Shown: in pieces, positions 23,713 through 31,978 of the stretch
Layout: each line of letters starts with the position of its first letter
Position numbering within the stretch: the first letter of the stretch is position 1
Assembly (NCBI RefSeq): GCF_034119425.1
Contig: NZ_JAWUEL010000017.1
Span: 1 to 46,614, forward strand
DNA length: 46,614 nucleotides
From: Actinotignum schaalii_C
GTDB lineage: Bacteria > Actinomycetota > Actinomycetes > Actinomycetales > Actinomycetaceae
Direction of reading: 5' to 3'
Position numbers and translations under genes: made by a program
Notes under the pieces: generated by a model
Told to the model about the DNA's origin: nothing
Seen by the model: only the letters and a program-made list of their open reading frames with translations
Databases searched by the model: none

Positions 23713-24789
23713 GTGAGCGAAGTTGATAAGCACCGAGTCCGGCGCACCGCGCTCAAGGCCCTGGGCACCGGCGTGGCAGTGGGCGTGGCCGCGGGGGCTG
23801 GCTGCCTGGGCTGGGCACTGCAGGAAGCACACCGCTACACCTTGCGCGAGCGGGTGCTGGTACTGCCGCAGGTTGCGGGCATGGCCGGTGAGCTGCGCAT
23901 CCTCCACCTCTCGGATATGCACCTGCTGCGCCGCCACCGGACCAAGCAGCAATTCTTGAGCGATCTGGCCCAACGTTGCCGCCCCGACCTTGTGGTCCTG
24001 ACGGGTGACCATCTTTCCGAAGCGGACGCCGTCGGCCCGCTCCTTGACGCGCTGGCGCCGCTCGCCGATATTCCGGGGCTTTTTGTGTACGGCTCGAATG
24101 ATTATTTCGCGCCGGTGCTCAAGAATCCGCTACGTTACGTGGCGCCCGGACTCTTCCCGCCGTTGGTCGAGAAGGGCGAACCGAATTTGCCCTGGGATGA
24201 GATGACCGCCGGGCTGGAATCTTTCGGCTGGATTGATCTCAATAATCGGCGGGCGCTGCTGCACGCGGCCGCCTGGGATATTCACGCGGTCGGTATGGAC
24301 GATCCGCATATCGGCCGGGCCCGGATGCCCAGGCCCAGCGAGGCTACCGATACGGTGGAAAGCGCCGCGGCGCTAGAGGCAAACGCGAGCACGGAACGTG
24401 AGCCGCGCACGAACGCTGCGCGCGGGTATCTGCGTCTCGGCGTCGTTCATGCACCGTATCGGGCCGCTCTCAACGCGTTAATGAACGACGGCGCAGCTCT
24501 GACGCTGGCCGGCCACACGCACGGTGGCCAGCTGGCCGTGCCCGGATTCGGAGCTTTGACCACGAATTGTGATCTCCCGCTACGCTACGATTCCGGGCTT
24601 TTCGATTGGCCTTGCGGGGAGGATCCTGGTGAGGAGCGTCTGCCCCTGCGTGGCGACGGCGTGCGCGTGCTCCGCGGCGGTATGGCGGTGAATGTATCTG
24701 CTGGCCTGGGGACCTCGCCCTATACTCCGGTCAGGTTCCTCCGGCCACCCGAAGCGATTCTGCTGCGGGTGCGCGGCGGTGCGGAGTGA
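23713..24789 (+). CDS. Membrane-anchored metallophosphoesterase (Rv3683-like)
   Basis: A 358-residue calcineurin-like phosphoesterase. After RVRRTALKALGTG and one hydrophobic span (about 17-38) the metal-binding motifs appear in order: HLSDMHLLRR, VVLTGDHLSE, YGSNDYF (in place of GNHE), VVHAPYR, and AGHTHGGQLAVPG. These bind two metals in the active site; the substrate is unknown. The start GTG 23713 follows GGAAGG (23699-23704). The Arg-Arg motif could be a twin-arginine signal or just a positively charged membrane anchor. Co-directional with the PBP and the tRNA-Pro. Position next to a class A PBP suggests a wall- or lipid-phosphate role by analogy, not evidence. Confidence 0.87.
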   Translation: MSEVDKHRVRRTALKALGTGVAVGVAAGAGCLGWALQEAHRYTLRERVLVLPQVAGMAGELRILHLSDMHLLRRHRTKQQFLSDLAQRCRPDLVVLTGDHLSEADAVGPLLDALAPLADIPGLFVYGSNDYFAPVLKNPLRYVAPGLFPPLVEKGEPNLPWDEMTAGLESFGWIDLNNRRALLHAAAWDIHAVGMDDPHIGRARMPRPSEATDTVESAAALEANASTEREPRTNAARGYLRLGVVHAPYRAALNALMNDGAALTLAGHTHGGQLAVPGFGALTTNCDLPLRYDSGLFDWPCGEDPGEERLPLRGDGVRVLRGGMAVNVSAGLGTSPYTPVRFLRPPEAILLRVRGGAE

Positions 24790-24821
24790 GCGTGCTGATC
24801 GGGGAGGTGCTGGGGCTGAGC

Positions 24822-24858
24822 GGCAGGGAAGATGCCGCGGGGAAGATCCCGCGCTGCC
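24822..24858 (+). terminator. Two-part hairpin downstream of the metallophosphoesterase
   Basis: An outer stem GGCAG (24822-24826)/CTGCC (24854-24858) encloses an inner stem CGCGGG (24836-24841)/CCCGCG (24848-24853) with a 6-nt loop. No T-run, so it is a weak or Rho-type terminator candidate for the PBP-phosphoesterase transcript. Confidence 0.35.
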
Positions 24859-24959
24859 TGTGAGGCGCATAGCGTACTGGCCTGGTTGTACGCCAGATCA
24901 CTAGATCGGATTTAGCTTTTTCCGTCGCGGAGGGCTATTATTATTGAGTTGCCAAAGCA

Positions 24960-25033
<74 letters not shown>

Positions 25034-25044
25034 CGATTGTGATG

Positions 25045-25081
25045 TCCCGCGTCATAGGTCCGCCTGTGCCGCGGGATTTTT
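25045..25081 (+). terminator. Rho-independent terminator of the tRNA-Pro transcript
   Basis: TCCCGCG (25045-25051) pairs with CGCGGGA (25070-25076), immediately followed by TTTTT (25077-25081). Located 12 nt after the tRNA. Confidence 0.88.
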
Positions 25082-25474
25082 CGTGTTTTGGGCTTGCAAG
25101 AATCGTGGTTTCGGGCCGCCTTCCCGGACGGGTTGTTTTTCCGGGGTGTACTGCGGATGTCGTACATGCGAAGTACAGCTCTGAGAACACATGCCCGCTC
25201 GCCGGGTGCTGGTGTGACTGCTGAGGTTCGTGATGGCCGACCGCTGCGCCGTCGTACCGGAGGGGCTGCGCCGCAATGAGCGGAACAGCACGGAAACGCG
25301 GCTGCGGCGTCGCACCACCTACACCGTCGCACCAACTGTGCCGCGCTCCAGTGACGGCATCGTGCTACAACGTGAGGAAACGTGCCGGTAGGAACACGAA
25401 CGCGGGCGACCGAAACCCTCGAAAGAGTCCAGCCACCCGCGTGACGCGTTGAACGTGAGTATTAAAAGTAGAGA
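25082..25474. other. 393-bp gene-free region with a 31-bp imperfect dyad
   Basis: Between the tRNA terminator and the 3' end of crp no gene is credible. The most structured element is an imperfect palindrome 25147-25177 (TGTACT...AGTACA outer arms), 12 of 14 arm positions paired around CGT. Short GC-rich runs (25255-25330) look like decayed or random sequence. Confidence 0.5.
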
Positions 25475-26152
25475 CTAGTGGGCGCGGCGCTGCAACCGGC
25501 CAATCTCCAGGAGCAACACGGCGCGGCCTTCGAGCCGAATCCACCCGCGGGAGACGAAATCAGCGAGAGACTTATTGACCGTTTCACGCGAAGCTCCCAC
25601 CAGATGCGCGAGCTCTTCCTGCGTGAGATCGTGCGCAACGTACATGCCTTCGGGAGTGCGTTCGCCGAAACGATTGGCCAGGTCGAGCAGCGCCTTCGCC
25701 ACACGGCCGGGAACATCGGAAAATACCAGATCGGCAAGATTCTCATTAGTATTGCGCAGGCGACGCGCCATTTCACGGAGCATCGACATGGCGAGGGTGG
25801 GGTGTTCCTCAATGAAATTCTTCATATCGCGATGCGCGAGGGAAAGCAGATGCGTCGGCGCAATAGCAGTGACGGTAGAGGAACGAGCCCCCAGGTCAAA
25901 GAGCGAAAGTTCACCGATGATTTCCCCGGGGCCGAGAACGGCGAGCAGGTTTTCGCGCCCGTCATCAGACGTGTGACTGAGCTTCACCTTGCCATCGGTG
26001 ACAATATAAAGGCGATCACCCTGGTCGCCTTCGTGGAAAAGCGATTCGCCCCGCTTGAGGGACGTATCGCTCATCATCGCGCCGAGAGCGGCGAGACTTT
26101 CCTCATCCATGTCCTTGAAAAGGGGCACGGTTCGTAAAACGCTGGTATCCAT
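25475..26152 (-). CDS. crp: Crp/GlxR-family cAMP-type global regulator
   Basis: A 225-residue DNA-binding regulator, close to the 224-227 residues of mycobacterial Crp and corynebacterial GlxR. The N-terminal cyclic-nucleotide domain has FHEGDQGDRLYIV, GPGEIIGELSLFD and ARSSTVTA with the Arg-Ser that holds the nucleotide phosphate. The dimer helix LREMARRLRNTNENLADLVF leads to FSDVPGRVAKALLDLANRFG and the HTH LTQEELAHLVGASRETVNKS. The start 26150-26152 is chosen over longer frames because GGAGGAAGG lies 6 nt upstream on its strand. It likely binds TGTGA-N6-TCACA sites controlling carbon metabolism and its own gene. The hydrolase gene at 26265-27200 lies upstream on the same strand. Confidence 0.93.
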   Translation of the reverse strand: MDTSVLRTVPLFKDMDEESLAALGAMMSDTSLKRGESLFHEGDQGDRLYIVTDGKVKLSHTSDDGRENLLAVLGPGEIIGELSLFDLGARSSTVTAIAPTHLLSLAHRDMKNFIEEHPTLAMSMLREMARRLRNTNENLADLVFSDVPGRVAKALLDLANRFGERTPEGMYVAHDLTQEELAHLVGASRETVNKSLADFVSRGWIRLEGRAVLLLEIGRLQRRAH

Positions 26153-26264
26153 CTCTAGCCTTCCTCCGATGTACTCAGAATATTCCTGAAGTAGTCTCAT
26201 GTCACATTTTGCCATTATTCACGGAAAATGTCTCATACCTGGGCTGTATATGTCTAGCGGCGGC

Positions 26265-27200
26265 CTACCGCCGTGCGGACCTCTCGAGCTGGGAAAGGAA
26301 ATCCAGCATGATATTCGTGAATTCACGCGGGGACTCTTCAGGGATGAAATGCCCGGCGCCCGGCACGGCGATGAGCCGGTAGGAGCCGGTGGCGAAAGAA
26401 CGGTCATCAGCCCAGGCCCGTTCACTAATCATGCGATCAGCAAGGCCGCGCACTGCCCAGACAGGCGCGTCCACGGGAGTGGAAAGGATATCGCGCCAGG
26501 CTTTCCCGGAGGGGCGGCGCCGCCACGTGGCGGTCCAGCGTAATTGTTCCACCGCGCTTGTCGCGGCCTCCGGGAGGCGCATCGCAGCGGCGTACTGTTC
26601 GGCGGCCCCTGCCGCGCCGCGGCTGTGCGGGGCGGACCATTCCAGGAGCAAACGGCGCATATTGCGCACGTCCCCGAGCGCGCGCGGAGAGCGATTCCCC
26701 AGCCGCGACGTCAGCAAACCGAGCAGACCGCGCGGGCGAATACCGCGCCCCAAATGGCGCAGCCCGAGCGGGTGTGGGCTGGCAACCGTCACGAGTCCGG
26801 TAATAATATCGGGGGCCATCGCCGCAGCTGCCCATCCGAGGGCAGCATTGGACCCGGCCGCCACGATCACCGCCGAACTTGCCCCCAGGGATTCGGTGAG
26901 CGAAATAAGGTCCTGGGCCAGTTCGGGCCCAGATTGCACCGAGGGAGTTTTATCGCTTCCACCCACGCCGCGCAGGTCCACGGCCGCAACTTCGTAACCG
27001 GCCTGCGCCACGGGTTCTATCTGGTGGCGCCAGGCATACCAGTATTCCGGGTAGCTATGCACGAACAGCACCAGCGGGGTGCGAGTCGAGTGGCTCCCGG
27101 CGTAGGCCAGGTGGAATTGTGCACCGTTGGCGGTCACGAGGCGATGCTCCCACGGTCCGGGGATCCAGACGCAGGAATTATCGGCGGGAAGTGAGCTCAT
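26265..27200 (-). CDS. Alpha/beta hydrolase, epoxide-hydrolase-like, apparently without the catalytic nucleophile
   Basis: A 311-residue protein with the alpha/beta-hydrolase fold. The oxyanion-side motif HSYPEYWYAWRHQIEP matches HGFPEFWYSWRHQ of epoxide hydrolases, and VDLRGVGGSDK is typical. At the nucleophile elbow the family reads V-G-H-D-W-G-G, but here the sequence is VAAGSNAALGW: the Asp position is occupied by Gly. The C-terminal GLADRMISE and GAGHFIPEESP (His) remain. Either it is a non-catalytic or noncanonical member, or it uses another residue. I recall a similar hydrolase (EphE-like) beside crp in mycobacteria. It lies 112 bp upstream of the crp start and 71 bp after the membrane-protein gene. 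Confidence 0.82.
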   Translation of the reverse strand: MSSLPADNSCVWIPGPWEHRLVTANGAQFHLAYAGSHSTRTPLVLFVHSYPEYWYAWRHQIEPVAQAGYEVAAVDLRGVGGSDKTPSVQSGPELAQDLISLTESLGASSAVIVAAGSNAALGWAAAAMAPDIITGLVTVASPHPLGLRHLGRGIRPRGLLGLLTSRLGNRSPRALGDVRNMRRLLLEWSAPHSRGAAGAAEQYAAAMRLPEAATSAVEQLRWTATWRRRPSGKAWRDILSTPVDAPVWAVRGLADRMISERAWADDRSFATGSYRLIAVPGAGHFIPEESPREFTNIMLDFLSQLERSARR

Positions 27201-27271
27201 GCGGCACCTTGTTACCTTCCGGCTTTGAGGGCTTCGGGTTTATGCGCTCGGGCTTGTCGATGCTCCGGCTT

Positions 27272-28684
27272 TTATGCTTCCTCCTCGGGGAGGCGGTATT
27301 CGCGCACCGTGAAAGCCCGCGCGCGCCGCGAACCGCGGGAGCGCGCCCCGTGCGCCGCGAATCCGATGGTCGCCAGGGCAGCGCCCAGCAGGATGAATCC
27401 GCCGAAAGCAAGATCGTAGGCGAAATGGTGCACGATATTATCCGTGACCGGCTTGTAGCCGCCGATGAGGGAATCCACCCAGTGCACCCCGCGCAGCGCC
27501 TGGCCGGGAATCATGAGTCCCACGAAACTGGCGGCGAGCAGAGCCCAGCCCCACAGCTGCGCGCCCAGGGAGGAGAGTCGCGCTAGTAGCGCGATAACGA
27601 CGAGCAGGGCGACGCCACCGGCCAGTTCCGCCAGTGCGGCCCAATTGACCGGGGCCGTTTCCAGCGCGAAGGTGCGGGCCAGGTGCAGGCGTGCCACCGC
27701 GTCCGAAATGAGATACCAGGTCAGCGGGAGCAGAAGCAACGTGACCACCGAGGTCCAGATATGGGTCCACACCCGACCCTTCGGGGCATCCGGAATAGGC
27801 TCCATTTCGGCAATATCCGCCCAGGTGCGCTGATCTTCCAAGCTTTCCTCGCGCACGGCCGGGAAGACCGGGCCGTCAAGCCCCGCGGCGGGGGCGGTGG
27901 TGGGCTCTGCGGCGGGTTGGCCGGCCTGCGGGTAGAGCGCGGTTGCGGTCGCTTCCCCGGACACGTAAGGATCCGTGCCCGCCCCCACGTAGGGATCAAC
28001 AGCCGCGGTGGCGGTGACTTCCGGGCCCGCGGACGCTGCCGGAACGGTTGCGGTTACGCCGGCTGCCTGCGCGAGGTTTGCGTATTCGCGGTCCGGAGCA
28101 GCGGGGGTTTCCGTGTGGTAGCTATCGTCGAAAGTGCCTGCTGCCAGTGATTCAGAAACGGAACGACGACGCGGCGCGGCCGGCGCGGGCGTTGTCTCCT
28201 CCGGTGCGGGTGCTTCTGGAGTGGTGGGCCCGGTGCTTTCCCCACGGGTGGTGGTGTTGGCGGGAACGGGTGCCTCCGCGGGAGTGGGTGCCGCCGCGGA
28301 GGTGGTTTCAGCGAGTTCTTCGTCGGCTGCCTGTTCGGCCTCGGATTGTTCCGGAGCGGGCTGAGCCGGGGCTGCCTGCTTCGCGGATTCGGGTGCGGGC
28401 TCGGGCCGGTCAGCGGCTTCGCCTTCGGGTTCGGTCGCGTCGGTGCTCGCCGGAGCGGAATCGCTCAGAGGGGAGGGCTCGCCGGTGTTTTCTGCTGCGG
28501 GATAAGCCGGCGGGAGCGGAGCGTCGTCGTGAGAAAAAACTGGGGTGGGAGCGGGAGGCTGCGTGGTGGGGAGGTAAGCGGTTTCTTGGTCCGCGAGATG
28601 GTCCTCGGCAATGGGCTCGAGAATATCGTCATCATCCAGTGGCCGGCGCGACGCGGTATTGTACGGGTCATTTGGCGTAGACAT
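27272..28684 (-). CDS. Membrane protein with a long disordered N-terminal region and about four C-terminal spans
   Basis: A 470-residue protein of unknown function. The first ~290 residues are Pro/Ala/Glu/Thr-rich and probably disordered, with acidic clusters (DDDDILEPIAEDHLAD) and two copies of DPYV (about residues 222-236). The C-terminal third has about four hydrophobic helices: WTSVVTLLLLPLTWYLI, AALAELAGGVALLVVIALLA, LWGWALLAASFVGLMIPGQA and LAFGGFILLGAALATIGFAA, ending in a basic tail. The start (28682-28684) has GGGAGG 4 nt upstream on its strand. The order membrane protein, hydrolase, crp on one strand suggests an operon, though gaps of 71 and 112 bp allow separate promoters. It is divergent from the ssd/tad operon across a 236-bp repeat-rich region. 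Confidence 0.8.
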   Translation of the reverse strand: MSTPNDPYNTASRRPLDDDDILEPIAEDHLADQETAYLPTTQPPAPTPVFSHDDAPLPPAYPAAENTGEPSPLSDSAPASTDATEPEGEAADRPEPAPESAKQAAPAQPAPEQSEAEQAADEELAETTSAAAPTPAEAPVPANTTTRGESTGPTTPEAPAPEETTPAPAAPRRRSVSESLAAGTFDDSYHTETPAAPDREYANLAQAAGVTATVPAASAGPEVTATAAVDPYVGAGTDPYVSGEATATALYPQAGQPAAEPTTAPAAGLDGPVFPAVREESLEDQRTWADIAEMEPIPDAPKGRVWTHIWTSVVTLLLLPLTWYLISDAVARLHLARTFALETAPVNWAALAELAGGVALLVVIALLARLSSLGAQLWGWALLAASFVGLMIPGQALRGVHWVDSLIGGYKPVTDNIVHHFAYDLAFGGFILLGAALATIGFAAHGARSRGSRRARAFTVREYRLPEEEA

Positions 28685-28752
28685 GGGTCCTCCCTTGATA
28701 GTTCTTTCTCAAAGATATGCCAGAAATCACGCGGATGTGGAGAATTTCAGCG

Positions 28753-28832
28753 GTGTGCCATAAACCGGGCGATGTGTCACAAAACGGATGAGGCGTTACG
28801 AATCAGGTCGCGCGTCACAAATCGGGAGGTGC
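28753..28832 (+). repeat. Array of four degenerate ~20-bp direct repeats upstream of the ssd/tad operon
   Basis: Units at 28753-28773, 28774-28794, 28795-28813 and 28814-28832 (21, 21, 19, 19 bp). Units 2 and 4 share about 14 of 19 positions after a two-base adjustment (GTCACAAAACGG... against GTCACAAATCGG...); units 3 and 4 share 13 of 19. A fifth weaker unit may precede them (28716-28738). The period of about two helical turns suggests a phased protein-binding array. Confidence 0.6.
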
Positions 28833-28869
28833 GTATCCACAGATTCGTTCGTGTAGGTGGTTATCCACA
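28833..28869 (+). other. Two DnaA-box-like sites ahead of the ssd gene
   Basis: GTATCCACA (28833-28841, one mismatch to consensus) and TTATCCACA (28861-28869, exact), 28 bp apart in the same orientation, continuing directly from the degenerate repeat array. Binding by DnaA is possible but not shown. Confidence 0.4.
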
Positions 28870-28920
28870 GCGGAGCGATACGTGGCTGCGGCCGGGACCG
28901 AGACGAGGCACGCTCGAGGT

Positions 28921-30048
28921 ATGACTTCTTCCCGTAGTTTCCCGCCTACCGTTTCCGCGTCTGGCGCTCCTGTTTCCAGCGTTTCTGTCCCTGCTGGGGC
29001 GTCGCCGGCACCGCTCATTTCCGCCGTCCCCCGCGAACTCGTCTCCCTGACCTACCAGCATGAGGAGGCGATGCGGGAGGTGGAAGCCGTTACGGAACTG
29101 GCCGGAATACAGGTGGCGCGTGGATCACCGGGGGTAGCTGCGCCGCCGGCCATACTTGAATTAGAGGAAATCTCGGCGGCCCTGCCCACGGTCCGCGCGC
29201 GTTTCCACCCGGTCCTCGCCAATTATTTTCCGCGCGGATCGGTAGTCGTGGAGCTTCCACGCCAAGCGGAAGACCTGCTCGAACTAGTTTTGGCGGCCGG
29301 GCAAACTCGGCGCGGGCGCATTATTGGGATCGCCGGGGTACGTGGCGGGGTAGGGGTATCGATGCTGACGGCCTGGCTCGCGTCGCTGAGTATCACGCGC
29401 ACCGCCGTGGTGGATGCGGATCCGCTCTCAGCCGGGCTTGAACTCCTCATGGGGTTTCAGGAAAAACGCGGGGCGCGCTGGGCTGATATTGCCCACGCGG
29501 AAGGCATGCTCATCCCGCAACGGCTCCGGGCGGCCCTGCCGGCACGCGGGCAACTCAGTCTCCTCAGCGCGGATGTGCGCGGCGGAGCGCCCGCGGGTGG
29601 GGACGCGGTTCCACATGCCATCGATGCGCTTTCCCAAGCTAGCGACACCACCTACGTTGATCTCCCACGCAGCTCCTTGCTGCTTGGGAGCGAGCCGGCA
29701 CGTTGGCGGGCCTGGTGCGATGTGGTGGTGCTTGTTACCGAGGTGACTGGCCGCGATGCCCGGGCCCTCCCCAGAATCCTTCGTGATGTGGGGGAGAGTA
29801 CTCCAGTGGTGATCGCAGCGCGATGCACTCACAAAGTGGAGGCGCAGGCCTTCGGGGTGGATATCGGCCAGAAGGTGATTCCCGTGCGGCGTCTGCGCGG
29901 TTTGGATGAGGACCTCGCGCACGGCGTTGTTGTGGGAGAACAGCGCCGGTCCGGGACCGCGCGTGACGTTACGCAGCTCGCCGCGCATCTCGATGAGGTT
30001 CTGGGCGGTGGCTCAGGGGTGAATCGATGGATAGCACGGGGGAACTAA
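28921..30048 (+). CDS. ssd: Ssd/CpaE-like septum-site-determining protein (degenerate MinD-type ATPase)
   Basis: A 375-residue protein related to MinD/CpaE ATPases and to the mycobacterial Ssd (Rv3660c) that heads a tad-like locus. The deviant Walker A region is GIAGVRGGVGVSML, in which the usual first Lys is Arg and the P-loop Lys is Val; VVDADPLSAGLELLMG is the Walker A' / switch I equivalent; YVDLPRS and VVLVTEVTGRDARALPRIL complete the fold. Loss of the lysines suggests weak or no ATPase activity, consistent with the Ssd branch. The N-terminal ~100 residues are Ala/Pro/Ser-rich. The start ATG 28921 has no clear ribosome binding site; CACGCT ends 6 nt upstream, and a repeat array lies before it. 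It overlaps tadA by 22 bp. Confidence 0.85.
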   Translation: MTSSRSFPPTVSASGAPVSSVSVPAGASPAPLISAVPRELVSLTYQHEEAMREVEAVTELAGIQVARGSPGVAAPPAILELEEISAALPTVRARFHPVLANYFPRGSVVVELPRQAEDLLELVLAAGQTRRGRIIGIAGVRGGVGVSMLTAWLASLSITRTAVVDADPLSAGLELLMGFQEKRGARWADIAHAEGMLIPQRLRAALPARGQLSLLSADVRGGAPAGGDAVPHAIDALSQASDTTYVDLPRSSLLLGSEPARWRAWCDVVVLVTEVTGRDARALPRILRDVGESTPVVIAARCTHKVEAQAFGVDIGQKVIPVRRLRGLDEDLAHGVVVGEQRRSGTARDVTQLAAHLDEVLGGGSGVNRWIARGN

Positions 30049-31205
30049 ATCTGGCCCGTTCCCGCGGGAACTTGGCTCGTACCCGCCGGGAGCTAGCCCG
30101 CGGCATCAGCGTGCCCGGGGTGCTCGCGACCGTGGCGCCACACGCCGTTGGAATAAAAAATGTGCTGGGAGTGGCGCGGGATATCAACGCGGTGGCCCGC
30201 GGCTGGGGCCCGCAGTTGCGGCGCGTGATTGAAGACCCCTCCGTCACCGATATTTTGATCAACGGCGGTACCGGGGTGTGGCTGGATCGCGGAAATGGAC
30301 TGGAACGCGACGAACCGTTGAGCGCCTTGCTGGTCGATCCGGGGGAAGTACGCGCACTCGCGGTACGTTTAGCTGCCGGCGCCGGCCAACGTTTGGACGA
30401 CGCCGCTCCTATTGCCGATGGTACCTTCTCCAACGGAACGCGCCTGCATGCGGTCCTCGCTCCGCTGGCCGCGGAAGGAGCCGCGATATCGCTGCGTACC
30501 CAACGGGCCCGCACCTTTACGCTCGCCGAGCTTCAGGATGCGGGCACATTCCCCGCAGCGCTTATGCCGGTCTTGCGAGCCCTGGTGGAGCAGCGCGCTA
30601 ACGTCATGGTTGCCGGTGCTACCGGATCGGGGAAAACCACATTATTAGCCTCTCTGCTCAGCTGCGTACCTGCCACCGAACGGCTCATCATTATTGAGGA
30701 AGCTTCGGAATTGCGGCCCGCGCATCCGCATGTGTTGCACCTGCAAATTCGCCGCCCCAATGTGGAAGGCCACGGTGAAATTACCATGAGTCAATTGGTG
30801 CGGGCCGCCTTGCGGATGCGCCCGGATCGGATCGTGGTGGGGGAATGCCGAGGAGAAGAAGTGCGTGAGGTCCTTACCGCACTCAATACCGGGCACGAAG
30901 GGGGATGGGCGACCATCCATGCCAATTCGGCGCGCGATGTTCCCGCCCGCCTCGTGGCTCTCGGCGCATTGGCAGGAATGTCTGCCGCGGTGGTCGCCGC
31001 ACAGGCGGTCGCGGCCCTCGACGCCATTATTTCTATTGAACGCCACGGGCCACTCCGGCGCATCACCCGCGTGGCTATCCTCCGCAGCCGCAATGGCAGT
31101 CTTGAAGCCCCGGATGCCTTGGCGGTGGGTGCCGATGGCACTATCCACGCCGGACCCGGGTGGGCCACCCTGGGTTCGCGTTTAGGACTGGAGGTGACAT
31201 GGTAA
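30027..31205 (+). CDS. tadA: TadA-like secretion ATPase (type II/IV secretion, Flp pilus)
   Basis: A 392-residue hexameric ATPase that drives pilus assembly or protein export. Walker A is GATGSGKTT (around 194), the Asp box is IIIEEASELRP, Walker B is RPDRIVVGECRGEE and the His box is TGHEGGWATIHAN, all of TadA/CpaF type. The N-terminal domain carries DILINGGTGVWLDRG and the arginine-rich LNGTRLHAVLAPLAAEG pattern used for hexamer contacts. ATG 30027 overlaps the 3' end of ssd by 22 nt, and its stop overlaps the start of tadB. It therefore belongs to a tightly packed operon: ssd-tadA-tadB-tadC-flp-tadE-tadE2. Confidence 0.92.
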   Translation: MDSTGELNLARSRGNLARTRRELARGISVPGVLATVAPHAVGIKNVLGVARDINAVARGWGPQLRRVIEDPSVTDILINGGTGVWLDRGNGLERDEPLSALLVDPGEVRALAVRLAAGAGQRLDDAAPIADGTFSNGTRLHAVLAPLAAEGAAISLRTQRARTFTLAELQDAGTFPAALMPVLRALVEQRANVMVAGATGSGKTTLLASLLSCVPATERLIIIEEASELRPAHPHVLHLQIRRPNVEGHGEITMSQLVRAALRMRPDRIVVGECRGEEVREVLTALNTGHEGGWATIHANSARDVPARLVALGALAGMSAAVVAAQAVAALDAIISIERHGPLRRITRVAILRSRNGSLEAPDALAVGADGTIHAGPGWATLGSRLGLEVTW

Positions 31206-31978
31206 TTCTGGTGGTGCTCGGCATTCTTCTGGGCGTATGCGCGTATGCTGGCGTTCCTTGGGATCGTGCCGGCAAGATGACCTTCCACTCATTCTTCTTC
31301 CCGAGAAGCGAAATAGCCAGCCGTGACAGCCGTGATGGGTGTGGCAGGCGTGGTCAGCGCGTGCCGCGGAGCCGGCGCAAGCGTGATTCCCCGCCCAGTT
31401 TTGACGCCGGCCTGCTCGCGGTGGAAGTCGCGGCCCGCATTGATTCGGGCGCTGATCACCGCCGTGCTTGGCTCACCGCGCTCGCCCGTTTTGAGCAGAG
31501 TGCGGACAGCTCAGGAACCGGTGCTACGAGTGAGATGAGAGGTGACCATGCCGGCCAGATCGACGAGGTCGGAGTTCCCTTACTTCTCCGAGAGCTATGG
31601 GAGCGGGCGCCCCGTAATCCGCGCCGGGCCCGCGGCCTCCTCGGCATTCCCGCGCTCATTGCAGTGTGTCGGCTCACTCACCACACCGGAGCATCGGCAG
31701 CTCGCATTCTCGAGAACTGCGCGGCGGCGCTCTCCGAATCCAGCGATGCGCTAGGTGAGCGCCGCATCGCGTTAGCCGGGCCGCGGTCAGCCGTGAAAAT
31801 GCTCGCCGCCATGCCCCTTTTCGGCATGCTCCTCGGCTCGTTTTTTGGAGGTAATCCCGTCACTTTCCTCGTTGAAACCCCGATCGGGCGATGCTGCTTT
31901 GCTTTGGCGCTCATCTGCGAGGTGGCCGGTATCGTATGGATGCGTCGCCTGGTCAGGAAAGCCGAGCAATGGGGCTGA
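31199..31978 (+). CDS. tadB: TadB-like pilus assembly membrane protein
   Basis: A 259-residue inner-membrane protein of the T2SSF/GspF type. An N-terminal span (VILVVLGILLGVCAYAGV) is followed by a basic linker, then the conserved LLAVEVAARIDSGADHRRAW, AVCRLTHHTGASAARILENC and DALGERRIALAGPRSAVKML, and two C-terminal spans (MLAAMPLFGMLLGSFFGG, CCFALALICEVAGIVWM). ATG 31199 has GGAGGTGA just upstream (31190-31197) and overlaps the tadA stop by 7 nt. The spacer between residues 90 and 130 is acidic and variable. TadB and TadC form the platform on which TadA works. Confidence 0.87.
   Translation: MVILVVLGILLGVCAYAGVPWDRAGKMTFHSFFFPRSEIASRDSRDGCGRRGQRVPRSRRKRDSPPSFDAGLLAVEVAARIDSGADHRRAWLTALARFEQSADSSGTGATSEMRGDHAGQIDEVGVPLLLRELWERAPRNPRRARGLLGIPALIAVCRLTHHTGASAARILENCAAALSESSDALGERRIALAGPRSAVKMLAAMPLFGMLLGSFFGGNPVTFLVETPIGRCCFALALICEVAGIVWMRRLVRKAEQWG

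Noticed and set aside
26153..26264. Crp self-regulation site in the crp upstream region
   Set aside because: TGTGA occurs on the minus strand, but no second half at the right spacing is visible.
28685..28920. 6C RNA (B11-type) gene upstream of ssd, as remembered from mycobacteria
   Set aside because: The diagnostic C-rich loops (runs of six C) are absent. Only degenerate repeats and DnaA-like boxes are seen.
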